Source: Rhinopomastus cyanomelas
Taxonomy: Eukaryota > Chordata > Aves > Bucerotiformes > Rhinopomastidae
NCBI GenBank assembly: GCA_013400115.1
Contig: VXBP01002543.1
Span: 500,098 to 564,097, forward strand
Length of the DNA: 64,000 bases
Direction of reading: 5' to 3'
Shown here: in pieces, positions 38,590 to 50,500 of the stretch
Layout of the letters: every line of letters starts with the position of its first letter
How positions within the stretch are numbered: position 1 is the first letter of the stretch
The notes under the pieces: model-generated
What the model saw: the letters and a program-made list of their open reading frames with translations, nothing else
Told to the model about the DNA's origin: nothing
The model's database searches: none
Made by a program: the position numbers and the translations under genes

Positions 38590-38735
38590 ATAGAATCATA
38601 GAATCATTAGGGATTGGAAGGGACCTCAAAACATCATCCAGTCCAATCCCCCTGCCACAGCAGGATCACCCAGACCAAGTTATAGAATCAGTCCGGGTTA
38701 GAAGGGACCACAGGAAGAAGGGACCACAGGAGTGG
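38590..38735 (-). mobile_element. CR1 LINE 3' tail with doubled end, minus strand
   Basis: The complement starts CATAGAATCATAGAATCAT, then the same tail wording as at 9821 (ATTAGGGATTGGAAGGGACC, then CCTGCCACAGCAGGATCACC). At about 38682 a second CR1-like end starts with AGAATCAGTCCGGGTTAGAA. The element is cut soon after the second tail and holds no coding part. At its right side a 16-base unit, AGAAGGGACCACAGGA, is tandemly duplicated at 38700-38715 and 38716-38731, the last base of the second copy fitting as well. Confidence 0.9.
38700..38731. repeat. 16-base direct tandem duplication inside CR1 tail
   Basis: AGAAGGGACCACAGGA occurs twice in immediate succession. It is not part of the tail at 9821, so it is a local duplication, probably replication slippage. 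Confidence 0.85.
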
Positions 38736-41700
38736 TAGTTTCCAGAGTCACTGGTGTGGATGTTTTCAAGAGGAAGATGTTTTAACCTGGTGACCGCCTG
38801 CAGTCTTTGCTGAACAGCACTAGGAGCTTTGGACACGTAGCATTTGAAAATTGCATTGTAGGCATCTTAAATGGTGCTTTTCCAGTGTGCGTTGGTCTTG
38901 CAACTTAGCAGCCAGCCTTTTGGCCGCATACATAGGCTACGCACCCCGAACCGCTTACCCAGAATGGCAGTTTTTTGGATTTTAAAAAACATGATGTGTT
39001 CCTCTCCTGCCTTCGTCCTCCCCTTTTCTGTTTTCCATGTAGCACGAGGATCCCAAGAATGCCCTTTCTGGTCCCAGGCATGCAGTGAGACCTTGAGCTG
39101 GGCTGTGAACCCGCTGGGCCTGTTGGTTTTGCGAGGGGTAAAAGGGGCTCACTGGGTAAAGCCCTGCCTGCTCTTCAGATGCTTGTACTACAGCCTGCTG
39201 TGTTTTCACTGTTACCACAGCCTGGCAGATGTGTGCGGCCTGTTCTGGGGGTGGAGGGTGCTGGGGAAGGATGCCAGTAGAAGATACGAATGAAACCCCT
39301 GGGTTAGAGCTCACAATTAATACGACTGAAATTTTGGGCAAGTCTCAGGGTAGCTGAAGAGGGTAACACAAAGCCAGCATTTGAGAGCTTATTTTAATTT
39401 CAACCATCTTGTGTGTGTGTAGTTGGCTGTCTTTGTTTAAAGAACTTGGCCTTCAGGTAGATTTTATTTGGACGGCTTGCTTATCCAAAGAGCATTAATG
39501 ACTTTTCTTGAGGAGTTCCAGCCAGTACCTTTGCACCCCGGTTCTCCTCTAGCCCTGTTTTCTCTTTTCGATAATCTCCCAGTGCCCAGCAGCAAGCCTT
39601 TAGGGTACATGCGCAAGCGAAAGGAGCTTGAGTTGGGGAATTAATATTCCTGGAACATAACACCAGCAGCATGCACACGCTGAGGAGAATATTAGAGCTA
39701 TTAGCGGTGGGAGTTTGGAGTGCATGCAATATCTAGATGGAGAATTCAGTGTGATTAATCTGCCTCTAAGCAGCAGCCTCCGGGCTCTGGGAATTCTGTG
39801 GCACGTTTGAAATCAGAACTTTTTTTAATTACCTTTCCGCATCAACAAAACAATCACAGTTGTGTGAAAATAAGCCCATTCAGTCCCTGCCCTGTCTCTT
39901 TTTTTTTTGTTTTCTTTTTTTCTTTCTCCTTTTTGGATGAGACGTGCTGCCGAAGCCCTGAGTATATGTGGTCCCAGTAGCGCTAACAGCACTTTGCACA
40001 AGTGCCGAGGGACTTAGCCTGGGAGCCTTGGCCGGCCTCCAAGTCAGGTAATTGCGTTGTGGGCCAAGTTGGAGCAAGCCCGTGCGCGTGTTAGATTCCT
40101 TCCTCTTCCCCACTTCCTTATTCTGCTTCTCAACAAGCGCCTGTGCTTCCCTCTCTCCCCCTATCACCTCCTTGCCTTGCTGGCATCCTGGCACGCTGGC
40201 AGCCATGTTGCCTCCTTGCCACAGGCGGGTTGAGATTCCCCGAGAGAGAAGGGAGCAGGGTAAACATGGAGGTTTCTCTCATGCAGCCAGCAGGGTGGAA
40301 TAAAATAATTAAAGATGAAAGGATGTTCAGTCAGTATTAAAATGGTAGCAAAGTGGTGGCCAAACAAGGAGAAAGACTTGCTGAAGGATACAAGATCGGA
40401 TGGGGACACCACCCCGTCTGCGATTCATACCTTTTCCCACCCTGTCACAAGCAGGGGCAGAAGGAGATTCTTTCTTCCCACACAACCTGATTTATTGCTG
40501 GACTGGCACAAAGCAGCTGTAAAACAATAGGAGAAATCTTCCCTGGTGCCGCGGCCATGCCAGAGCTGGGGTGATGCCCGAAGGTGCTGCGATTCAGTCA
40601 GTGCTGGAATGGAGTCATCAGCCACAGAGAAGCTCCACCTCAAGAGAACCTTCTGGCCACCTGGGCTTTATGCTGGAAGCGTGCAGAGCCACTGGGGTAC
40701 AAAAGTTTCTGGCAAGCGCCTCTGCCTGCTGCCGGGCTTCCAGCACCACTGTGCATGCTGCTGCCCTGCTGGGCACCTCGGGCACTCGCAGGGCACTCCT
40801 GCTGTTCGGCAGCAGCAAGGCAGGAACATACCTGCCAGCCGGTTCGTGGCAGGGATCTGGATCGCTTTCTCTTTGCTTCTCGCTAGCTCCACATACAGAT
40901 TTCCCTCCTGCTGCACTGGCAGGTTGTGGGAAGGGCAGGCTGCGATGGCAGCGCTGTTTTCTCCTCCCTTCCAGGTCAGCGTGGCAGTGGGGAATGCTTT
41001 GCTTTTGCCCTCGACCAGGGCAGGGATGGAGGCTGAGGAGAGGAGTGGATGCACTGTGAGGAGCCAAGCTGTCTCCCCTTTGGCTCTCTAGTTCAAATAA
41101 CTTTATAAACGTAACGTTGTCTGCAATTAGCACTGTTATACTTTTTTGTAATTTTTTTTTGTAATTTCACTTGGCTGTGCCCTTGGCTTATCCCTCTGAA
41201 TTCCTTGCCTTCATGCATGATTATCACAGTGCTAAATGTTCGAGCTACTTTGCTTCAAAAGGCAAAAAAAAAAAAGACTCAAATTGAAACACAAATAACA
41301 GAATTTTATTTTTATTTTTTGTTTATTTACCAACATGTTTGAGCTTGCGTTAAATTTTGAGAAACTGACGTTTAGAAAACCCCTCAAGCTGAATAAACAG
41401 CAAAACCCCCAGACCTCACCAGCTTCCCAGGTCATGTTAAGCGAAACAGCTACTTAAACCCTAAAAGAAGAAGAAAGAGGTTATTATTTCTGAAATGACC
41501 GCAGAAGTCTGTACCATCAGCTCCAGCTCCCAGAGCAACATCCAGGTGTTGCCGTGCACTGGGAGTACATCAAAGCCTCCTGGCCTTTCTTTCACCTATC
41601 CCAGCCTTCCTGCCTCTCCCCAGGGCACCCAAAACCTAGAAATACACTAGAGAACCAGAAAACCTCACTTTTTAACCCAATTGCCTTGCTTTGGCCTTAC

Positions 41701-42526
41701 ACTCAACTCTAATACCTTAACCCTAACCTTTAATACCTTTTTTACTCCAGTTACAGCTTAAAAGTGGTCCCACATCATCAGGTGGGGAAATAAAACCCCG
41801 AGTGCTCACTGCATGGAGTTACCTCAGCCTGGCCCACAGCACCCACACTCTGTCACCAAGCTTTGATGGGTGGTTCTCATCTCCTCCCTTCCAAGCACAT
41901 CCCAGATGAGACCAGAGAATGAAACACTCTGCCTGTTTCATTCCTTTCCCTTAATCCCCATCTGCAGTGACCCCCCAGAGAGCCTTGCCCGTGGCTACTG
42001 GTGCCCTTTAATTTTCTCTCCAGCCACGGTAGATCCAGTGTGGCTGCAGCATCCGTGTCCCAGGAGGGCCGAGGGAGCGTGTGCTGCGCAGGAGGATGGT
42101 GCCAGGGCTGTCGCCGCCTGGCTGTCCTGCACAGACCTCTTATAAAAGGTATTTCCAGCGTGGTGGCAAACTTTATTCAGGAAAAACAAGCCAACAACAC
42201 ACCAGGAAAAAAAAAAACCAACCCAGCCAAACCACAACCAGAAAAGAAAGTGTGTTTTATACAGGGGGGAAAACAAGCCATTTTCTTGGCCAGCCATTTC
42301 CCGAGTTCCCTTTGTTACTACTGCAGATATGTGTTTGAATAAGAGCCTTTTCCCCTCCCCTCGCCTATTCCTCCCTATTCTGCCCTGCAGTGAAGTCACA
42401 ATCCGGCGTTTGTGGGCTCCATGTGATGTCAGAGACTCAGCCCTGTGACTTCACCGGCGGGCTCAGGCAGAAGGTGCAGACGGGGCTGAGAGAAGAGGGG
42501 AAAAAAAAACCCCCCTCTCCTCCTCC
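38736..42526. other. Non-coding DNA, GC-rich patch then A/C-rich segment
   Basis: Between about 40540 and 41130 several frames on both strands are open at once, which signals GC-rich composition and not a gene. From about 41260 to 42300 the plus strand changes to A- and C-rich sequence, opposite to the T/G bias elsewhere. A good TATA-like TATAAAAG lies at 42141-42148, and just beyond it TTTATT, the complement of a polyadenylation signal, at 42172-42177. No exon is recognised. Confidence 0.55.
42141..42148 (+). promoter_or_regulatory. TATA-box-like motif
   Basis: TATAAAAG followed by GT is a strong TBP-type sequence. The upstream 100 bases are GC-rich, as in some core promoters. There is no recognised exon downstream before the assembly gap, so it remains a candidate only. 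Confidence 0.25.
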
Positions 42527-43009
42527 NNNNNNNNNNNNNNNNNNNNNNNNNNNNNNNNNNNNNNNNNNNNNNNNNNNNNNNNNNNNNNNNNNNNNNNNNN
42601 NNNNNNNNNNNNNNNNNNNNNNNNNNNNNNNNNNNNNNNNNNNNNNNNNNNNNNNNNNNNNNNNNNNNNNNNNNNNNNNNNNNNNNNNNNNNNNNNNNNN
42701 NNNNNNNNNNNNNNNNNNNNNNNNNNNNNNNNNNNNNNNNNNNNNNNNNNNNNNNNNNNNNNNNNNNNNNNNNNNNNNNNNNNNNNNNNNNNNNNNNNNN
42801 NNNNNNNNNNNNNNNNNNNNNNNNNNNNNNNNNNNNNNNNNNNNNNNNNNNNNNNNNNNNNNNNNNNNNNNNNNNNNNNNNNNNNNNNNNNNNNNNNNNN
42901 NNNNNNNNNNNNNNNNNNNNNNNNNNNNNNNNNNNNNNNNNNNNNNNNNNNNNNNNNNNNNNNNNNNNNNNNNNNNNNNNNNNNNNNNNNNNNNNNNNNN
43001 NNNNNNNNN
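42527..43009. other. Assembly gap of 483 N
   Basis: All bases are N. The left edge is a run of G4, A9 and C6 at 42497-42515 followed by CT-rich sequence; the right edge has G8, T6 and C8 at 43040-43061. Such hairpin-forming, homopolymer and GC-rich sequence is poorly sequenced, so the missing part is probably similar. CpGs on both flanks leave room for a hidden CpG island. Open frames that cross the Ns mean nothing. Confidence 0.99.
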
Positions 43010-43039
43010 CCGCGTTGGGGGGTTTGTGCGTGTGTGTGT

Positions 43040-43061
43040 GGGGGGGGTTTTTTCCCCCCCC
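43040..43061. repeat. Perfect G8-T6-C8 hairpin
   Basis: Eight G, six T and eight C residues form a perfect inverted repeat with an all-T loop, placed 30 bases from the right edge of the assembly gap. Confidence 0.9.
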
Positions 43062-44181
43062 GCCACATCCTTCCCCGTGTCTCTCTGGTTGATGATGGTT
43101 TGGGATTTTTTATTTTGTTTTGGGTTCGGATGCGGTCTGGGGTTTGGTTTTTTCTCCTCGCTGGGGTGTCACCGTGCTGCGTGGGGGCATCAGGAGGGAT
43201 AAGGGCAGGGCCTTAGGGTCATGTTGTCGAGGGGCTGTGGGATGTGATTTATGGTTTCTTGTTTAATATCTCCATCTTTTGGGGGTTTTGTTTGTTGTTG
43301 GGGGGGTTTTTTGGCTTTTTCTTGGGGTTTTTTTTAACTGACAATGGCACAATAGCAGTGTGGGTGCACCAGCAAAGAGCAACCTCCAAAAAAAACTGGG
43401 GGGGGGGAAGGAGGAGGAAAAGGTGGGGGGGAGCCGCTTGCCCCTCCCTTCTTCTTCATCAATTTTTATTTTCTCTGTGTCCAATTTACCGTTCACTTGA
43501 GATTTTGGACAAAGGCGGGGGCAGTGGGTGGGCTGCTTTGAGTTTTGTGATATAATATGACTGGAGCGAGAGAGTAAAGCGCAGACAATTAAGGATCAGC
43601 GCGAGGGCTTTGCTCATTCAGTCTGTTGAGGAAGCCGTCATTTTGTGTTAGCGTGTGTGTCTGGAGGAGGAAGGATAGTGGAGAGTGACAGGGGAAGGAT
43701 GCCTAACGCTGTGGTGTGTTTGTACTTGCTAAGCGCCCGCTCCAGGAAAGAGGGGCTTCAAAAGACAGGGATGAGGGAAAGGGGGTCCTTCCGAATTTGC
43801 CCCTGCGGTCAAGCCACTTCAGACTGGACTCTCGCTGCTGGGAACGTGTGGCAACGTGATGACCTTTTCCAAAGGGCTGGGCTGAGGAAGGAAAAGTGCA
43901 CACAGGTGTCAGGCAGGCGCCTTGCTGCCAGCTCTCTGCCTGTGCACCTCACCCGGATGACCGGTGGCCTCTTCATCCCTCTGGCTGGTGAAGCTCCTGG
44001 GCAACGCGCCGCATCCCGACCGGCTGCAGTGCCAGCTCCCCTCCGCTCCCGGGTCACTGGGGTCTCTCAGCAGCACTTCACTGCTAAAGACCCCGAGTGC
44101 AGCCCGCTTTTGTTATTTATTTCTTTATTTCAACTACTGGACCCTGGCTGTCCTCTGCCAGTGCGTTTCAAGGCTGATGAA

Positions 44182-44196
44182 TAGCACCCCCTGCAG
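44182..44196 (-). promoter_or_regulatory. CTCF-like motif
   Basis: Read on the minus strand it is CTGCAGGGGGTGCTA, which agrees with about 12 of 15 positions of the CTCF core CACCAGGGGGCGCTA as I know it. Occupancy is not shown by sequence. Confidence 0.3.
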
Positions 44197-44536
44197 TTAC
44201 AGAGCTGATCTTTTGTAGCACAGGCGGATAATTAATTGTGCAGCACTTTTGCAGTCTGAGCAGGCAAGCGAATTCTTGGAAGACACCCGTGTGTTGCTGC
44301 CTGCTTCTCAGACCCCACAGGTCCAGGGCCCTCAGGGAAAAGGGACCTGCCGGCCACAGCTTGAGAACCTCTGTCCTACCATACTACTGTCTGTACTGAT
44401 TTGAAACGGGATTAGAATTCAGGTCTTTGGTGTAAAAGCAAAAACCATGAGAAATAAAAACTAAACCCGAAGCACTGCTGCACAGCAGGACTCCTCTCTT
44501 GTGTCCCTGGTCCAACATGAAAGGACTTTTGGGGTT

Positions 44537-44544
44537 ATTTGCAT
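44537..44544 (-). promoter_or_regulatory. POU octamer motif
   Basis: ATTTGCAT is the perfect octamer in reverse, inside an 80-base block (44505-44585) that also holds TCATCATGATGATG and looks like conserved enhancer sequence. Single octamers occur by chance, so confidence is low. Confidence 0.25.
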
Positions 44545-47500
44545 ATTTTGCTTCATCATGATGATGTTTAATGATTTCCTCCCCCCCACCTCTTTATTCT
44601 CTCAGAGGGGAGGTAAGGATTTCTTAGTTTGTAAAGCACTTTGAAGATAAAATTTATTGTCTGTGCTAAGTGCTATCTGTTAGCTTGCAGTTTTGGCTGG
44701 CAAGTGAAGTCTGGAATTGCCCCACAGTCCCCTTGTAGGATTAAGTTGAACAAGCCATGAAGGGGTTCTCCTTTGGACCTCTGGCTCCAGGGAGGGCAGA
44801 TGTTGAGGTGACCAGGTGGGACTGGATGTTGTGTGTGAACCTGGGATGTGGAGGGTTATGAGCAAAGTGTGTCCTGTGAAACTGAGGGCAGAGGACATTG
44901 GGGATGTGATTTAGCTAAGATTAGATAGGGAAGAAATTTTAAGCCTCATCATGTTGTCTGGGTATGGCAGGATTGTCCCCTACGGGGTTTTTCTCAGTTC
45001 TTTATCTATGCCTGCTTTTAAATAACTCCCGAAAGAGCAGAAAACAGTGGAGAAAACCCTTTCCTTTGATTTCTAGTCAGCTAGGGACATCCGTTGCCCG
45101 AGACTGTAACCATAGGTGCTTGGAGAGGGGGGAGGTGTGCATCACTTCAGCCCCATGCTAGGATATGAAAGGATTAAATCTCTTTCCTAAGCAAAGTAGA
45201 AGGTCCCCAGGTGTCTTCTCTTAGGCTCAGAGATTGCAGTGGGAGAAGGAGGCAGGATCCAGCTGGGTAAGAGACCTCATCAAGAGGATAAAAGCATTTA
45301 GGGTAAAGGACAGTCTGTCTCCCTGAGTAGGGGAAGTAATCAGTGAGGATGTGCAAGGGTCTCTCAAAAAGCTCTAGGCAGGCGATGCTTGTATCAGTGG
45401 AGAATTTCCAGGCAGTGGTAAGGAGGACAAGCCGAAAGTGTTAATTAGTGTGTCGTTTCCCCCTTCTCCCCTTCTGTTAACAATACTCCCTTCCTTGTAA
45501 TCACCACTGGTTTTTTTCTATATTTCTTTTTTAAACTTCAGTCTCAGTGAAGAGGATTGTTGAGGAAACTCCCTACTTATCACCTAAGGCTTGATCCTGA
45601 CTTAGTGTTTCTTGAGATGAGATAATGCTGGTTGATTATAAATAGGGTGACTACCCTTTTCCATCAATATTAGTAAACGGATGCCTTGATCTTCAGCCCA
45701 AGGAATGAGTCACCACTATAAAGAGTTTGAAGTGCTGTTGGTTTCACAGAAGAGTAGTCCCTTCTCACCCCACACTTCCTGCTGTGAAAAGGCTTGGCTC
45801 TGATCAGGGCAGTGGATCCCTGACCTGTGGGCAGATACCCTAGGGATTGTGAAATGTCACCCCTGGTTAAATGCTTTTGCTCCACCCACATTAGTGGCAT
45901 CTCTTCCTTAGAACTGAGTTCAGCTAGGGTTATTACAGGACCACTTTCACTCCTTGGGATAGTTTGTTTTCTTCTTTGTGGGTTTGGGCTATTTCTAAAA
46001 CCTGGTAAACTAAGTGGAGACTACTTGAGTCCTTATGTAGATTGACATAAATTTGTGCTTGCTGAGGCTTCTGTTCTTGCTTCTGGTGCTTAGGAAGTGC
46101 CTGTCTTACTTGCAGAGCCATGATGGAACCAGCACTATTTTGTTTAGGTCTAACTGCTCTGAGCACATTTACAGGAAACTTAAATGAGGGGCCTTCAGTC
46201 CTAATCACCTCGCAGGACAAGTGTGAGTGCCAGCAGGATTCTGAACTGCAGAAGATAATCTTTTCAAAGTGGATGATGAAATCCCTGATATATAACGGAG
46301 GTTTTGTTAGTTTGAACTACAGTAGGCAACAAAAAGAATCCCTTGACTCCTGAAATAGAAACAAGTTAATTAAGATTTTACTGCTAGCCTTGGACTCTCT
46401 AAAGATAAGTCTACCTAGTCTTTAAAAACTAAACACTGATTTTCTTAACCCAGGACAGTAACCTCTGTTACCTGATGGCTTTTAAGACATTATTACTTGG
46501 GTTAGGTGATATGAATGAAAATATGCTTCTTTCCCCTCTCCCCAAAGGTGCTCATAAATACTCGATCGACTGTGTAGCATTTAAGGTTCTAAGTTCTGTG
46601 TGTTCTCATGTGCCCTGTGCTGAGTTGGATTTGAGCATGACTTTAAAGTGGTGTAGGGCACTAAAATAAGACATTAATGACTTTTGAAATGTAAAATCAG
46701 AGGGTTTGAGCATCGAGTGTATTTTTACAAGTCTCGAAATACAGAGTAATTAAAGTGGTTGTGTTTGAAGTAGGTTATTTTTTCTCATGTTTTGTTTAGC
46801 AATAGAAGATATGTGGTGGAACTGTAAAAATGTTTTCAATAAGCCAATCTGTGTGATGAATTGGGACTGGAGAACATCACCATACAGGACAGAAAAAGCA
46901 GAAGTCAGTTTCTGTGACAAGAAGTTAATGGGTTTTCATGCAACTTATATCTTCAGTGGACCTTTATATTACTACTACCTAATGTAAATACATCATTCTT
47001 ACTGGATGAACACAGAAGTCCTCTCGGTTTTGGTCCAATCTGATGGCCTCTGATTTTGCCTCTTGCTGTTGCAAGTCCTTCTCATGTGCCTGAAGTGTGG
47101 AGCATGGAGCAACAAGGTGACTGGAAGAACTAACGCAGTTCCTGTACAGACCTTTTCTTGTTTTTTTTCTCCTATTGAAACAGATGAAATTCAAAACAGC
47201 CATTGCGTGCATCAGGGAGGAAGCCAACAGGGAGCAAAATAAGAATCAAAATCCTGGTTGCCTCTAGAATTTGGGACTGTATGTCTTGGGGATTTTTAGC
47301 TTATTAAGCCTGGAAATACCCACTTCCCTGTAGGCGGAAAAAACCCGCCGAGCAAATGGAACCTCTGCAAAAGGCCGGCAGAAATAAAAGAAAAATAAAA
47401 TTCTGTTCTGTAGAAGATGTTCAGCAAGACAGGGGTGGTTTTATAGAAGTCCATTTAAAAAGACGAGTTCTAATGTTTTATTTTCTCCTTTTATTTAGAT

Positions 47501-50500
47501 ACGTTTAGCAATTCAGGTAATGACGACTTATCGATGGCCTTTTCTGCTTTGTTGGAGACAGTCTAGCTAGAGAATCATATTTGTGCTGCTTTCTATTTTA
47601 ATTTCTACCTTTATTACTTCAGACATCTGCATGGAAATGGAACTTGCTTTTCCTCAGTCCAGCTTCTGTTGTTTCACTCTCCCCACCCACTCCCCCCAGC
47701 TTTTTTTTTTTTACTGGTCTCGGATTCTTTTGTCTGCAGCATCACAATCACTTTCACAGCAACTAATTGTGACTCTGGCAGAAGCAGCTTTTTGCCAGGG
47801 GGTAAAAGGAATAAGCAGAAGAAGCTAAGCAGGTCTTTTTTTCATGAATTGGCTCCTTGTAACGAGAAGATGAGAGAAGTGTTGCAGTAGTAAAAAATGG
47901 AGCAGAAATTCTCTCCCATATAAGTGGTTTAATTTTTCTTCTGCTATGATTCACGCTACCTACCTTCAGCTGCTTTCTCATTTTCCTTCCTTTGAGATGC
48001 TCCAAAGTCTTTCAATCCAGTTGGTGCTCTGCTGCAGAAACTGGTCTGCAGGACTTAGGGAGATGTTTCTTGTGTCTGGAGGAGAGCCGCTTCCAAGCAA
48101 TGCACGCAGTACGTGGCAGTCAGAGTGCTCAGAGTCTGCGCTCGTCCAAAATACTTTCCAGCAGGCATACAGATCCTTTGGCTGTCTTAAGGGGAAAAGT
48201 TCAATACCAGTGAATTAATGAGAGGAGTGCCCTCTCTGTCTTTGCTGCAGCTACTTGGGAGGCATCTGATACTGCTCCTCCCTTGTGCAGGGAGTAAGAC
48301 TTTTTATCTGAAGTAAGTGTAGAAGAAATAAGAGGAAGGTAAGGGAAATCCTGGTGCTAGATAGGAAGAGAGGTAGGAAATGATAATGAATGCAGCCATG
48401 CTGATGTCTTTCTTGGAGAAAGAGAAACAGGCTAGCTGCCCTTGCTTTACGCTTGCTTAAAGATGTAGCTGTCCCACCGTGAATATAACTTTCAGTCCCC
48501 AGTTGCGTGACCTGTAGGTGCCCGATCTTGCTGTCATCTTTTGTATTATCTATCTTCAAGCTAGTCTCTAATGCCCATTCCTGTAGCATTTGAGTGCCTC
48601 CAGATGAAAGCTGTAAGAGTGCAGTGGTGAGCCTGTGCATGACATGAAATTGTGTAACGGGAAAGGATTAGGATGAGGGTAATACTTTGAGGGGACAGGT
48701 GTTGTGCCTGTGAGAAAACTGCATGCCTGACTCTGCAGAGACTCCAACCTCCTGGTGCTGCTAGTTCAGTGATTTTCATCAGCAAGGAAATCTTTTGTAA
48801 AAAAGATGACATGTCTCAGAGGACCCCACCAGCTGCATTCAGAAATCATCTTTGTTGTAACAAACACTGGGGCACTTGGAGTCTTTCCAGTGCACGTTAC
48901 CTGCACATTTCTTCTCCATCCCTCAAGCTGCATGTCTGCCCCGCCTCCAGGCAGAGGGTATGTGGAGATGAGAGGTGGTTGAGGTCAGGAGTGGTGTCAT
49001 CCTTCTGTTCTCCCTGCCCCCAAGCTGCTAATGTATGCTTCTGGAGAGTCACACGAACTGAGTAATCACTGAATTACAGCTAGATCAGAAGTGGTGACCT
49101 CGAAGACAGAAGGAGACTCTCCATCTCTGTTTGTCAGTCCTCTTGGGGTCATAAGGCCCCTTTTTCTCCGGGATCTGTGGGAGAGGGCAAAGTGATGTGC
49201 AAGATAAGCCTTACATTAAGGCATAACAGGGTAAAGAAGTTTGCTTTTAGTGTTGCAGAGTTCGTGCGCAGCAGAAGAGTCAGCATTGCCTGTATGTGTG
49301 CTGTGACAGCAGCACTGCTAGGAGCAGTGGGACTGACTGACCCGGAGAGATACTCGGAGCTTTATTTTGCCCAGAATCTCCCCCCATGTTAAAGGAGGGT
49401 GACAAGTCTTGAGTGCATTCTCCTGCCTGTTTCTGCCTTGTTTGTGCATGTGTCCTCTGAAGCACTTTGATTAGGATGTGGGAGAGTGTCTGGGAGGAAA
49501 TGGGTAGTATTTGGAAGGTTTCTGTTGTGGTGGTGCTGTAGTGGTTCTGTACATTTGTGGCTGAACTGATTTTCTTGCACTAAAAGCAGAGACTTCAATC
49601 TTTCTTATGACTCCAGTGTATTGCAGCTACTCAATTTATAGCTTTTGCTCTTTGATGATGGAATGCCTGTGCTGGGAATTTACATGCAAACCTGTTTAGT
49701 TTGTTGCATTGATTTTAAAATTGACCCCTTGGTAAGTACCCACTTTTAGCCTTAAATCCCCATGTTGGTTTTTTATCTTTTCAGAACTAAAGGGTGATTT
49801 GCTTATAAATTGCTTCAGGAGCATATAGATACTACTGATGACTTTACACTGAACCAGAACCACTTGTGTGGATGTTAGATTCCCTTCCTGATTGTATGTT
49901 TGCAGGATCAGAGCCCTGACAGCGTAATGGGGTTACTGTCTTTGTTAGTCCTTATGATGTTTTATTTATAACAATTTCTTTGTGCAACTAATGGCCGTCA
50001 AGCCACTGTCACTAAATGCACAAGTTGGAAGGTTGAATTTCTGTCTTGTAGAAAGAAAGTGAAATGTTCAGTGGCAAAGAAAAACTTGGTGATGTGAACA
50101 AGGTGTACTAATGACAGTAGTTTTTCATCTGGAGTCTGCAGACAGCCAAAAATTAGTTTCTGAGATAATTGAATTCTCCATTAAGCTCAGTGGGGTTGTA
50201 CGTTAAAGCCTGATTCATCACTTCAAAAGCTGCAAAGGATACAGCGTCTCTGCTCGTGTGATATTTAACTAATACAGTTTGGGTAACTTTGTTTTCATTC
50301 TGCACTTTTAATGACCCTGTGTATTACCAGTGATGTGTACCAGAGTGCTACAGCTGGTGATAGTGGGGCATTTTCTCTGGAATTAGAGCATGAGGGGTTT
50401 TTTTAAACTTCATTTCATCCTTTGAAATCAAGCTGTATAGTTTTGAGCTTCTAAATATTTTAAAAAGCAACTCCTCTTGCTATTCCTTTGTACCACCTGT

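Noticed and set aside
40546..41133. Several open frames of 100-180 codons on both strands
   Set aside because: Simultaneous openness in many frames reflects few A/T-rich stop codons in GC-rich DNA. The translations overlap and none shows a domain.
41715..41733. Telomere-like AACCCTAACC
   Set aside because: Only about one and a half units; no interstitial telomeric array.
42390..43202. Open frames of 200-270 codons crossing the gap
   Set aside because: They consist mostly of unknown residues from Ns.
43645..44184. 179-codon frame right of the gap
   Set aside because: No recognisable domain, overlapping frames on both strands, and composition explains it.
45636..45645. TTATAAATAG as a MEF2 site
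   Set aside because: It fits the consensus, but a single 10-base A/T-rich match in 64 kb is expected by chance and nothing around it supports an enhancer.
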